Position numbers and translations under genes: made by a program
DNA from: Polytrichum commune
Lineage: Eukaryota; Streptophyta; Polytrichopsida; Polytrichales; Polytrichaceae
Length of the DNA stretch: 64,000 bases
Reading direction: 5' to 3'
Assembly (NCBI GenBank): GCA_950295325.1
Contig: OX485804.1
Span: forward strand, 28,954,001-29,018,000
Notes under the pieces: generated by a model
The model's input: only the letters and a program-made list of their open reading frames with translations
Told to the model about the DNA's origin: nothing
The model's database searches: none
Part shown: positions 47,101 through 59,094 of the stretch, piece after piece
Layout of the letters: every line of letters starts with the position of its first letter
Position numbering within the stretch: position 1 is the stretch's first letter

Positions 47101-48919
47101 TTGCTTTGTACCATGATTCTACAACCCCCCAATGGATGCAAGCATGGTAAAGTGGAGCAAAACAATGCTATGGTATACGAAAACATAATTTTGGGGGTTG
47201 ATTGCCTAAAAATAATAGCAACACTTTGTTTAATTTGGATTTTTTTTCATGATGACCTCTATTGTTGTATTAAACACTCAACTTTAGAATATCAAGTTGA
47301 GATCTTCAAAACTTGTCATTAAAAGTGATGCTCAAAAGCAAATCATTGGATTTGGTTTTGGACGTAAATTTCATGACCTTAAATAATTTGAAGTTGGATT
47401 ATTTTTTTCATATTCCTTAAATTCATTATCTACTTGAGGGCATCATCTCAAAACTTTGTAGATAACCATCATTTTAATGTAATCTATTTTTTTTAAATAG
47501 AAAATTACTTATTTGATATCACCTACTTGCACACCACTTGCACCGTCTTCTAAAATATGTAGACCTTTTTTTGGAGTTATTTTTGTCATCACAAATTGCT
47601 TGGCTTTGTAGATCAATATGTTTTTAAACTGCCTGTGATTTACTTCCTTCACAAAATTCAAATTTAGTATATACTTTTGAATCACTTTCAGCTAACACTA
47701 GGCAAGGATCATGAGTTGTCCACTTTACTGTGCTTGCACCCTAGTAAACTTTACACAACATCCTAAATCCTAAATCCCTTGCAGCTCAAGCATTGTGGTT
47801 GGTTGAGATCATGGTCCCCCCATTTTGGGCTTTACACTAGCTTAGGGTTCTTAAGTCCCGGTGTCCTACGTGACGGGAAATTTGGCACCAAAAAGTGAGG
47901 ACCATACCCTTGATGGTGGGCTGGCCAAAAGTGGCAACCGGGCCCAAGGGTAAATCCCATCTTATTAGATCTTGATGCAACATTTAATCAAAGTAATCGA
48001 AAAAATAATCCTTATATGAATAGACATCCTAAACGAGGCTTTCAAATTTTTTTATTTTTTATTTTTTTTGCCAAAAGAAAGTTTTTCAATGAATATTTTC
48101 TCATGTATAACCATTGAGCTTGTTTATCAATTCAAAAGCTTGATCACAAAAACAAAATCAATGGTCGTCCTCAATCCTCACAAAGTGTTCACTCTTAACA
48201 ACATATTCTAACAAATCTACCACTTGAAGAACATACTATGTAATTTCCCATCACCCTAGACGTAACTTATGATTATAGCCATTCACATCAAGTTTCAAAT
48301 CAATGCAATAAGATGAATGACTAGAATACACCTAGATACAATATAATAAAAGAAATCTTATAAAAATAAACATGGATGTGATATTTTGTGACAATTCTTG
48401 TAACACATCTTAGAATTTTTTTTAAAAAAAAAAACCTTGTTCTTTAATGTTCTATGTTGATAGACTCACACATACAAAATTATTATTAAAAATAAAATAA
48501 AAATGAAGGTGAACCCATTAGTAGTTGGTCCACAAATCCACTCATTCGTAAAAGTTGTCGTGTTATTATTCAGCATCCTAAATCAATCAAACAACAACAT
48601 CAATCTAGCATACATTGTTGATTACAATCCATTTTTTCTAAGATGAATATGCCAATAATGACAAGATTCACAACCATGAAGAGGGCAAGAACAAAAAGAG
48701 TGTGTAGTCCTCTCGTAAGTGGACAAGATAGGGCTTGGAAGTTGGGACTTTGCAAAATGCATGTGACTTGGGACTTGCACTAGGGACTTTGCCATTTACA
48801 TTATGACACCTTGGGTCCCAAATAATACATTCTCTTTGTTTAATTCGCTCATAGGGCCCAAGAAGTTTGGACCTGCATCCCTTTGTGGGATTTTGCAAAG
48901 TGGGACATGGGACAGGCTT
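47101..48919. other. AT-rich region without gene
   Basis: Several A/T homopolymers (about 48050, 48420) and no supported frame. Does not show the units of the neighbouring array. Confidence 0.5.
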
Positions 48920-49420
48920 AAGACACAGTGTACACACGAGACTGAGAGCCCATGACCAGTACACTTTCAAGCACTCTCATTGGTGGGAAAGGTGGAGCCA
49001 ATCCAAGTTCACTTCACACTATGCTTGAGGGACCAACAGAGTATGTGAATGCAAAATAGATGTAAAGTCTACATGGATTCCCACATGGCACCGAATGGAT
49101 CGTGTTTCATGGTCACTTGGACTATTTTCAAAAACCACCTCTTGGAGGTAGGCTTGACACGAAACCAGGAGACCATGGCACTTTGAACGTTTGCAACCGT
49201 TGGTTTATTTTATTTTATCATGTGTGAGGACCCGCATGAATAGAGATTCGTTGATATAGCATTTGGTTGAGAGCCCGGTCACGTATGGCTTCACACTACA
49301 CTTGAAGATCTGTGACCACACTACATGATTTAAGAGGTGTCTTGGGATGGCCTTTTGACACTTTCTTTTGGGCTCGCACAATTTCATGGTCACGGCTCTT
49401 GGCTCGTGTGTGAAGTGGCC
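48920..49420. mobile_element. Tourist-like (PIF/Harbinger) MITE, copy C
   Basis: Same orientation as copy A. The left end is damaged (TGTACACACGAGACTGAGAG); the right end in reverse reads GGCCACTTCACACACGAGCC and is followed by TTA. The interior includes the CATTTGATG/CATGAAACATGATCC block shared with copy B. Confidence 0.72.
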
Positions 49421-49926
49421 TTAAGTGACACCTTCATACTTCGGGATCTCATGTTTCCGTTTTGATCTAGCAATAGGTTCCGTAAGAAAGGTGGCCCTTT
49501 CGTGCACCTCCAACTCCACAAACACTTATGACCATGGGATCCAACTTGTGAATGGTCAATTTTTCTAAACAATTGCATTTCACAAAAATCATAATTTTTA
49601 GGTCTCATAACCGGGAAGCACTACATAGTTATAAGAATCCAAAGTGGAGGTTCCCTTGCCATGTTACCCAATCACATAGCTTAGGGTTTGGAATTCTTGC
49701 TTGAAAGTTCCTTGGTTTGTGACCCTATGTTCAGTAATTGTTGGTAAACCACTGCTTGGGAATCCCATGTGACCATGGTTATTTGACCTTGCATTAGGTC
49801 GTGCCATGGCTAACCCTAATAAGGAGGTGGTCCTATTGTGGGCAATTCCAACTTCATAAGTAGTTACAACCGTTTAAGAATTCTCGTCCACTTAGCATTG
49901 CAAATCGCGATGGTTGTTATTCGTAA
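49421..49926 (+). repeat. Tandem array, distal block
   Basis: Further units of the array seen at 43.7-47.1 kb, with anchors at about 49490 and 49811. The second is cut by the MITE at 49927 and resumes at 50436 with GTCTCATAATTGGAGTTGGG. Confidence 0.75.
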
Positions 49927-50435
49927 GGGCCGCTTCACACTATGGTTATCCAAGCCAAGAGGCCGTGGGATTGACTGGTCGAACTTTGTTGAAAGTCCAA
50001 AGAAACGGGCTGAAAATAGTCAATCAAAGACAAGAATTGAAGCCTTCGGCTGGGCATAGTGTGAAGCCTCCAAAGGCCAAACCCAAAATCCAAAACCATA
50101 TCATTTGTCCGGAGCATCCCACTTTATTCCTTGCCCAAAACAACCTCTTCAATCTAACGGCCAAGATCTTGTCAAATTTTTATTTTTTTATGAAAAAAAA
50201 TTGACGGCCTCTCGACCATAGTTTGGGTTTCAGTTTGGGTTGTCCAACCCAAACTTCCTTCGAGAGTCCATTGCCTTGGTCAAAAAGTATTGCCGTGTAG
50301 GCATTCTGGAGAGCGACAACCTTTGGACTTTGGCCTCTAGTGCGAACGGTCAAGAGGCCAAACTTTTGGTTTCATGCAATCTGATCGGTGGAAATCAACG
50401 GCCTCTCGACCTTTGGCCATAGTGTGGAGCAACCC
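49927..50435. mobile_element. PIF/Harbinger-like MITE in an array unit
   Basis: Ends are GGGCCGCTTCACACTATGG and, in reverse, GGGTTGCTCCACACTATGG, each followed by an AGAGGCCGT block further in. Flanks are TAA and TGA. Removing the element rejoins CGTAAGTCTCATAATTGG, matching the array unit. Internal inverted copies of CATAGTGTGAAGCC suggest a rearranged or nested structure. Confidence 0.82.
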
Positions 50436-50560
50436 TGAGTCTCATAATTGGAGTTGGGATGCAAAAGCTACAAGGTTTTATTTAAATTGTTTTAGAGTCT
50501 CTATCTCTTTGAATGACCACATGTGTCTTTATTGTTGTGTTCACTATCAACCTTAAATTG
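50436..50560 (+). repeat. Remainder of the interrupted array unit
   Basis: Continues the unit broken by the MITE: TAATTGGAGTTGGGATGCAA followed by an AGAGTCTCTATCTCTTTGAA stretch. The array ends here. Confidence 0.65.
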
Positions 50561-50706
50561 ATTAGTATGTTTTGTGCATATATGAATACAAAATGTGTTT
50601 TTTGGCGTCCATTCTTAACTGCGAGCCTTGTCATACAAGTCACTCAACTCGAACATAGATGTCGAATGTAGAAGAGCGACCACTCAGGGCCTATATAGGT
50701 ACTTTA

Positions 50707-51086
50707 AGGCATGTCTACACAAAAGCCATTAGGCTATGGCTGTTCAGAAAAACCCTCAAATTCTCATTGATTGAGAGTGTCATATGCCCCCGGTTTAGGT
50801 TTACACAAGGGTTGTTTTGGACCATGACCATAACATCTTCAATGGATCAACAATCTACATGGAATCCCACAAGGCAAGTATGGACAATGTTGGCCGGGAT
50901 TGCAGGGGATTTTTTTCGGGATGCTTGACAAAATTTGTGGTGGGCGTTTGTGTTTACACTAAAGGTTTGTGCTCTCCAATACACTTTGGGCTACTACAGT
51001 CCATGAGATTTTCAATTGTCCCATCCAAGTGGGGAACCATGATTATTTTAGAGCCATGGCCTAATGCCTTTGGTGTAAACATGCCC
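50707..51086. mobile_element. PIF/Harbinger-like MITE
   Basis: A 380-bp element. The left end reads AGGCATGTCTACACAAAAG and the right end, in reverse, GGGCATGTTTACACCAAAG; both arms continue through CATTAGGC(T/C)ATGGCT. TTA lies on both sides (50704-50706 and 51087-51089). No coding capacity. Confidence 0.87.
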
Positions 51087-54000
51087 TTAGTTTGATCTCA
51101 ATAAGAATTAAGAAAAAAAAACTAACATCACCATGTTAATGAATAAGATCTAATTAATTATATGTTGCTTTTGTGTTTTACATGTTACACAATGGTCTTG
51201 ATACGAACTTAGGGTTTTCATAGTATATAAATATGGGGCACTTGAAATGGAAGGGGAAAAACATATCCTAATGGCCATTGGATCATTTTACCACATAGAA
51301 GGAAATTCGCTTGCAAGTTAGGTTGAAGTGACATGCGGATAGATTCTTGTAGCAAGTAAGGAAATGCCTTTCGAGTATGCTATTGCAAAACTAGTATATT
51401 TTGGAATGGAAGGTGGCATCGAAGGAAGTAATTCATCGCAAAACCAAGATGCTTGAGAGATGGAAGGTGGTTGTTTGCACACATAAAACACATCAACCTT
51501 CTTCAAGAGGGCACCTCCCATGCCCTAGTACATGAGAGGCATGTGGCTCAAACACAGAGATATATGGTTTCTCCCTTCTTTTTATTCAAGTTTTTTGGCC
51601 ATGGGAGAGGGGAATTATGTAGCACTTATGAATCAAGTTTTGAGAATAGAGAGGCCACATGGAGGGCACTGTGAGCCCAAAATTGATGCCCACATTGGTT
51701 GTTAACACTTGTAAAACATTACAAGTGGTATTTTGGTGATTTATGATTATTCACAAAAATATAAAAATAGTGAAGCTTGAAGAAAACTTAGTTTGAATCA
51801 TTAGGTTTTTGTGCAGTGGATTTAAGTAAGAGAAGAACAAACTTTGGTAAAGTGTGGTAGGTAGAAAGCCAAGGTTAGTTAAATGTTTGAATTAGGATCC
51901 TTGTTGATCATTTGAAGGAGGAAGACTTAGGAGATAGGATAAGAGCCTATAAAATAGGAGGAAATCTCGAGGGCTTATCGTGAGCCTTGAGGGTGCTCAT
52001 CCCCTCAAACTCACTATATAATCCCTCATTCTTCCCTCACTCATCCTCTCTTTCCTTCGTGCTCCTTGGGCACTCCACGTGTTATAAGTGTGGGTACGTG
52101 GGAAACAAGATAGGAGCACGTGTGTGTGCATGGATGTAAGGTTAGGAGCCAAGGCTAGTTGGCCTTGAAGAGGGTTTGACCTCTTGTTAGTAATAGTTGG
52201 GCGTGAATGATTTAAAGTTCAATTTATGACTTTGTTTGAATACTTGGATTTACATTGATTAGCCTTATACTTATGCGGATGTGCAAAGTCTCTTATTGGA
52301 GCATTTAGTTTTGTTGGACTTCATATGAATTTTTGAGAGCCAAAAAACCGAAACTATGTCTAAACTTCCAAAAACTAGTGAAAAAATGTAGATTCAAAGG
52401 GAACAACGTAGAATTGCGACCATATACTTTGTGGTAGTAGAAATATTATTGCATATTCATGTAGAGGACTTCATTACCTATCCATGGATACCAAGAACTC
52501 GTTTTTTGGACTTCATATGAATTTTTGAGAGCCAAAAAACCGAGACTATGTCCAAACTTCGAGATTAAGGAGTGTAAGAAGACATAGTATAGACTTGGCT
52601 AAGTTGCGTATATTCCAATGATAGATTAGAATCATACATTGTGTTACAAAAAGAGAAATTTCTACATGTCATTATAAACTTCTCCATTCGGGCTAGGACG
52701 AAATTGAAGGGTGGAGGTTTTTTGGTGACATGCACTCAAGAAAAATGAAATAAAACATAACCATCTTCATGAATAAAAGTTGCACAATTGTGCAATGTTC
52801 ATGAGAATTCACTAGAAGAAAAACGGACATGGTAGTTGATCATTGTGATGGAAAATACCGTGCCACTTTCTTGCTAGCAAGGTGTTTCACCACACTCTAT
52901 TGTTGTTGTTGCAGCCGCTTTGCATATGCCAATGGTGTTACCATGTTATGCATGCTCGGATGGTATGGAAAAAAATAAAAATACATAACACCATTTTTGG
53001 ATGTTGTGATGGTTGCAAATACATGTGATGACTCATGTGTTGAGTGGGTTGTTGAGTCAGCATGTGGGCCCCACACATGGTTTTTGTCGGTCGCCCTCTT
53101 GACTACATGCATGTGGCGGGGTGTCGTTCCTTGCCGCATGCCCACCAACAACATAGGCAATATATGGTTCTCAAATCTTGCGACAAAAAGGTGGCAATTA
53201 ATCTGGAGGTGGACCATTTTCATGTTGGATGGCATGCATTGTGCAATGATTGCCATTTGTTGCGGTTCATGTGCGATTTAAAACCTCCCTCTTCACAACC
53301 ATGTGTGCAGGTGCAATGTCCCACTTTGCTTGCAAGTTATTGGTTGCCCCGTGGGAACATGTATGGGTGTGATGTTCATATTTCCCTTCAAGTGAATGTC
53401 TTAATGGTGGCCACGTGTTAGACTGCAATATGAAGCTAGGCGGATGCTGCAAACAAAGTGATTATTACACCATGTGGACGGCCATTGTTCGAAGCATTTG
53501 GTGTAAATTCTTCAATTCCCTCTCATTCATGTCATGTTTATACACCATTAACTGGGATATGTTCTACGTTGTGTTTTTAATTGCAAATCTATGTGTGCAA
53601 CATAGAACAATATGGGCAATGTTATATGTTACGGAAACATTATTTTTAAAATAATTATTAATACCTATGTTTGTTGTGTGTAATCACATGTGTGTTGCAA
53701 TATGTGTAAGATGGGGCAACTACATATATGGCCCACGATACCGGCATTCCATGTTAGCCTAAAAGCGATGCACATTATAAGAATGTAATGGTGTTTCCTT
53801 TGCCATTGAGCCCTCAAATTTGACGCTTCTCACAAGATGCACGAGATGTCGATGGCATTCACTCCATTTTGTCAACTACCAAGCCTTAACTGACACCAAC
53901 CATGGCCTCTAATGCTATCCGCTTTTTGAAATGGCTTCTGAAAATCCACGAGTGGCTCTACATATTTGTTTTATTTGAGTTGCCAATACAATGTGCATAC

Positions 54001-55490
54001 TTCTATGTTCCATCCGTTTCCCTATCTATGCAGTCGTGATGAAATTGGCTTTGCCACTGTGCATTGAAAGGCAAGCGTCCTAACATAAGTTGCATTGTCT
54101 AACCAATTATTAACCCTTAAAGTTCATGTTGAAAGATCACATCCATCAAATGAGGAATTGCATGCAACATGCCTGCAATTCCACTATGCCCTCCAATATT
54201 CATGAACCTATTTTATGCACGTTATTCCCACCCTACACAGAGGTCACTTCCCTTGTTCCACATTCTCAACATGTACAACTGCATTTTTCTATGTACTTGG
54301 AGGCCCGCAAAGTCTTCAAGTTCACAACCTGCGAGACTTTGAAGATGGACTTTGACTCATATGGCCATTACAAGGGAGTTGGTGGGTGGTACCCCTTCAT
54401 GACCCACACATGGTACCACCCCTCTAGAACCGGTATGTAATGGAACTTTTTCAATAATGGTCTCCTGGTGATGTTCCCCAACATTTGTTATGTTGCTCCA
54501 CAGGGTACATAAGCTGCTCCAAATCAAACATTTGCATATGATCCGACTTCTTAGCTTTTAAAGAACAATTTTATATTCAATAAATATGAGGATTAGTGAA
54601 TAAATTAGGTGAAATTTAAATTTCACATACTATATAAAGGGGGGGACTTAGAGACCCTATTGCACTTCATTCGGCCCTGAACAATTTATACGAAGTGTCA
54701 CCAAGGTCTCAAATTTGGTGGGAAACCACTTGGGACTTGGATATTAGTGTTGGACACCTAGATTTGGCACTTGGAACTCCGAAAGCTTGGGTTTGAATCT
54801 TTCTTTTAGAAATTTCTAAGCACTCAAAGGCTTGAGGGTCAAGCCTTCTCATGGGCACTTAGGAGATAGTTGAAGAAACAAGAGACTTGTAAAGTTCTTT
54901 GAGATGAACAGAAATCCAAATCCTTTGGATACATGAGTGTGGTATTTGGAATTTTGTAGGGCTCATAATACTTGAATCGGAAGATGTTCTTTGAAGGGTG
55001 AAAGATCCTTGGAACATGAACAAGTTGAGCTACGAATGGAAGAACAATCAAACTTGGAAGTTCATGATACTTAGAATAAATTTAGAATGGATACTGAAGT
55101 GTGAGGTTTATTCGGAGCTCTAAATTTATTGAGAAGTCAATCCTTTATTGAGAAGTCAATTTCTAGAATATGCGGAATTCACAAATCAAGCCTTGGGGTC
55201 TAATGTACGATGGTACAATGCTTACCCATGTCAATCATGAAGTTGGTTGCTTAGTTAAAGACTAGATTTCATGAACAAATTACTAATGGCTTGAGCACTT
55301 GAATAAATCAAGAGAAAGGTACCCAAGCAACTCTTGAGTAAATTTAGGTTTATGACCCCATCAAGCGCACCTGGTGGGAATCACAAAAGAGGGCAATTGG
55401 AGGAGACGGAGGTTCCCATAGGACAAGGGATTCTAAGGTGGTAAGAAAGTAATGACAAGCCACAAGAAGGTTAAATCTCCCACCACATCG
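51087..55490. other. Intergenic, no gene seen
   Basis: AT-rich. A TATA-like TATATAATCC lies at about 52016 in a stretch with possible LTR-like composition, but no TG...CA ends were found. A 58-bp block (TTGGACTTCATATGAATTTT onward) occurs twice, at about 52314 and 52503. Open frames at about 52900-53420 and 54126-54440 have no protein signature. Confidence 0.5.
52314..52561 (+). repeat. Direct repeat of 58 bp
   Basis: Copies at 52314-52372 and 52503-52561, nearly identical through TTTTTGAGAGCCAAAAAACC and ACTATGTC(T/C)AAACTTC. The spacing of 189 bp suggests a local duplication. Confidence 0.85.
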
Positions 55491-55502
55491 CATAGAAGAA
55501 CG

Positions 55503-55844
55503 TTGACCATGTGATCAGCGTGATTGGAGTGCCAGTTCGACCCACCCTTGCCATTAAACCCTCAGGGCATAATACCAGTGGTGCAGGACTACTAACCCCT
55601 CTTGGGGTGGGCACTATAGTGACACACTATACTAGTTCCTAGCTAGCCACTAGTGCCTTGAGGATACCGGACATGGAAACCCCCCAAAGGGCTTTGAGGT
55701 ACTCATACAACAAGGTTCAAGGACCCCCCACCATAATTGGGTGAACTAAGGTGGTGAGCACCACGCCAGCATGGGGAATAGAACTCACAACCTCCTCATT
55801 GGGGGCCATGAGTCCTAACCACCAAGCCAAGGCCCGTGGTGCTT
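55503..55844 (-). mobile_element. tRNA-derived SINE with 12-bp target duplication
   Basis: Read on the minus strand, the 5' part has a tRNA-like head: GGCTTGGTGGTTAGGACTC as an A-box-like block, and about 30 bp further GGTTGTGAGTTCTATTCCC as a B-box-like block. A GC-richer body follows (GGGGTTTCCATGTCC). CACCACATCGCA flanks both sides (55491-55502 and 55845-55856), a perfect 12-bp duplication typical of LINE-driven insertion. The order of boxes and the body recall the plant Au SINE family, but that placement is tentative. Confidence 0.82.
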
Positions 55845-55856
55845 CACCACATCGCA

Positions 55857-57779
55857 CTTAAGTGAAAGTTGAGACTTCACCTCAACAAAAGGTATGTCCC
55901 ATCAACTAGGTTTGGTTAAGATTCGATTAGAGAGTATACTTGTAATTATTTACAACACTTATGAGAAGTTTTTTTTGGGCACAAATTGAAAATTCAATTG
56001 TAACAAAATCCATAAAACAACCAACCCGGGCAAACTAGAGCAGCCCAAGTGAGAATCAAGAAACTTATGAGAGGTTTTGAAGTCTTTGACCCAACGATTT
56101 TGGAGACTAACAACTGAAGTTTTTGTCGTAAGACTTTGAAAGATTGAGAAAGTGAATTACAAGTAAATAACTTGCACCTTGAATAACATGCAAGATTCCT
56201 ACACGCCCTTAAAAACCTTGAACGTGACATTAGGATTTAGGGGAACGCCATCTTGTAAAACTTGGTACATGATCCATCAGGGTTTCAAGGAATACCTAAG
56301 GACGAGTTTTGTACCCTATTAAGGGTTTACAAAAGAAAGCTATAGGATATATAGATACATGGCCTTCAAATAAGTGAAAGGAATTCATGGTATACCTAGG
56401 AAAAACTATCACCTAGATAAATATAAAAGAATAAAAACAAAAAAACAAAGAAGATGCTAATTTAATCTTCTCGTGTTACAAGATGCGTAATTCACCAATT
56501 AGTAGCAGGTTACGCTTTTTAAGGCTAAGGGAACCTTAGAACCTAAAAAGATGACCTTGAAATTCGGGGTCTTGTTGTAAACGTACATGCAACTGAAAAA
56601 ATAAAAATTCCAATAGTCACCATATCTCGTGCGAAAGCCTTGGAGATTGGTTGGAAAGTGGACTTAAAAGGATAAAATGATCCCATGTTTGTGGTTACAT
56701 TATGCTTCCAAAATAGAGCACAAAAAATAGCCAATGTTGATTTTTTTGTGTTGTGTGTGATGCAATTGGGGTGTATGTTGGGGAATGTGGATATGTACAA
56801 TGATAAACATGCAACGCACATTAATGAATATGTAATGTTGTTATGCCTTGTAGATTGTTTGCGGTTGAAAACACCATATTGTTGTAGCACAAAAAGAAAT
56901 CACATTGTACATTGGTATTGTGAACGATGAGCTCCAAGGTATGCATTAATTGTCCTCAATGTAAACAATTATAATAAACCACAACATAGTATATGCTTCA
57001 AGAGCATTGGGAAAACACATATTGGCAGCCACATGCCACTCCATTACAAACTTTAAATGGTGAAGAAGGATGGCAACTATTATTGGAGATCATCCACCGA
57101 TAACCGCCAAAAGTGGGCATGTTGTGGACATTGGACATTGTCATTGTTGCTTTGAACAGGTGGACGTATAAGCTTGAGCTCTGTTTTGGGGACGGGCACA
57201 AACATATTATACAAAATAAGGTACAAAAGTCATATGCCATCACACATCAACTATGGTTGTGAGATAAGTTAGGTTGCCCACCACTGCATGGCGGGGAAAA
57301 ACCGCCACGTAGGACTCTTGTTCTTATTTTATCCAGCAACAACTTCCACCTATGCGGGCAAAGCAAGTTTGCACTGGGCACTTTCAAAACATGTTGCCCA
57401 TTGACACTATTCACCACCTCACGCCCCACATGGGCACAATGCAGTGCGGTTGACATTCAATTTATGGTAGCTTGAATCCCATAGGGGTTAACCTCCACTT
57501 TTAGTGTGTATACATATATACACACATATAAATAAGATGTAATGTTTCTCTTTCAGAAGGTTAGGCCTTGATGTAGATGGGTTGTACTTGATTATTTAAG
57601 ACTAAAATGATTAATGAATTTTGAGGCCGAGGTCAATGTGTTTGTTGAAACACATCCCATGATTGTGTTGTTTCCTCACCAATTACAACTCAAGTAGACA
57701 TGTATGATTAGGATAAGCAACCTATTCTAGCCCGTTTACTTTACCAATAGGCAACATAAGAGTCAACAACCAAACTTTA
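55857..57779. other. Intergenic, no gene seen
   Basis: Open frames at 56543-56930 on both strands overlap and lack protein character. (TA/CA)n tracts lie near 57510. Nothing else supported. Confidence 0.5.
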
Positions 57780-58195
57780 GGGCCGCTTTACACAAGGAGT
57801 CAAGGCCGTTTTGAAGCCAAATCCTTGTTACCCATTGGTTGAATTTCTGAAATCAACCCGAAGGCCTTTACACAAGGAGTCAAGACCGAAAGTAGGAAAT
57901 TTATTTTAATGTTTAAACGACAAGATCTGACACGGCCCCGACTCCAAGAATTGGGTCCGCTGAGAATGGAAGGCCAATTCGTTGCCTTGGGGCCGTTGTC
58001 AAATTTCATTAAATTATGATTTTTTCATTAAATATTATTTTGACAAGAGATCAGCACCGGAGAATGGATTAGAAATCTGAACGGCTTTTCTTGGTCCACT
58101 CTTTCTTTATCTTCTTCTCTTCTCGTCATTTTCTATCTCTCTCATTTCGCTCATAGCATATTCTTTGGCTTGTTTGATTGTTGTTCTCGCGTGCG

Positions 58196-58236
58196 ATTGT
58201 TGTTGTTGTTGTTGTTGTTGTTGTTTTTTGTTTTTT
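58196..58236 (+). repeat. (GTT)n microsatellite
   Basis: A run of about nine TTG units followed by a T-rich tract, inside the Harbinger element before ORF1. Confidence 0.9.
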
Positions 58237-58437
58237 TTTTGCTTTAAGATGGAGGGTTCCTCATAAGTTCGTGGTTGGAATGAAGAGGAGTGTGAAGCGA
58301 TGCATATGTATTATAGTGCCGAAGTACACGCATTTTAGCCCTACAATCCTTCTTTTTAGCAACATGTAGGAATGCCTCAATTTTTTTAGCCAAATGTAAG
58401 AAATGTTATTCTACCCCCACTGCCATCAATTTCAGAG

Positions 58438-59053
58438 ATGGTGTTGACTCGTTCGAAGAGGAAGGTCGTTCAAGATGACGAAGACGATGATGTCAAGATT
58501 GTCACCCTATTGCTCTGATTTAGAGGTCAATTCAAGCCTAAATGTACTTCATTAACATGTTTTTGGGTTCTTAATGTACTGCGCAGGTGTAGATGTTTGG
58601 TTGAAGTTACATGCACAAATGGTAGTTGTAATTCTTGGATTAAACCGAACTGCCGAGGCATGCAAAAAGAAATTCAATGTCCTTTATAAACAATATCGGC
58701 TTGATAAGATGGCGAATGGGGTCTCCGGGTCAGATCGTCACGAATGTAAATTTTACGATGCATTTGACCAACTGTGACATCAAACCGGTACCGTGATGAA
58801 GCATGTCACCGCATTTGCCAATGGTTCTACTTGTATCGAAGACAGTACCGGAGAACCAGAGAAAGAATAAATTTCATAGCCAACTCCAACTTCATCACTA
58901 AAGAACGGTAAGAAGAGTTTTCAAGAGCAAACTTTTGGTATTTTTACACAAATGGTTGAGAACAACTCTATCATGGTAAAGAATTTTGAGAAAACCAATG
59001 CTTTATTGGAAAAGGTAAACCGGCAAATGGATAGACTCATTGACAAATTCTAG
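58438..59053 (+). pseudogene. Harbinger ORF1 (Myb/SANT-like) relic
   Basis: It begins with ATG and MVLTRSKRKVVQDDED, hits a stop at 58516, then resumes after a likely intron (acceptor GCGCAG at about 58586). There LNRTAEACKKKFNVLYKQYR is the Myb/SANT-like core seen in PIF/Harbinger ORF1 proteins. The frame continues with three further stops to a C-terminal coil, FEKTNALLEKVNRQMDRLI, which is typical of the family. The first half of the DNA-binding domain appears lost. In intact elements the protein helps the transposase bind the ends. Confidence 0.78.
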
Positions 59054-59094
59054 ACTCTAGGCTCTAGGTTCTACGTTTTATATTCTAGTATTAT

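Noticed and set aside
51900-52400. Possible LTR with TATATAATCC and a pyrimidine-rich leader
   Set aside because: No TG...CA ends, target duplication or primer-binding site could be found, so no element was called.
52900-53420. Overlapping 94-119 codon frames on both strands
   Set aside because: No conserved motif; His/Met/Thr-rich translations arise from repeated CATG/ATG-rich sequence.
56543-56930. Open frames of 115 and 81 codons on opposite strands
   Set aside because: Mutually overlapping, no domain or start context, and composition like the surrounding noncoding DNA.
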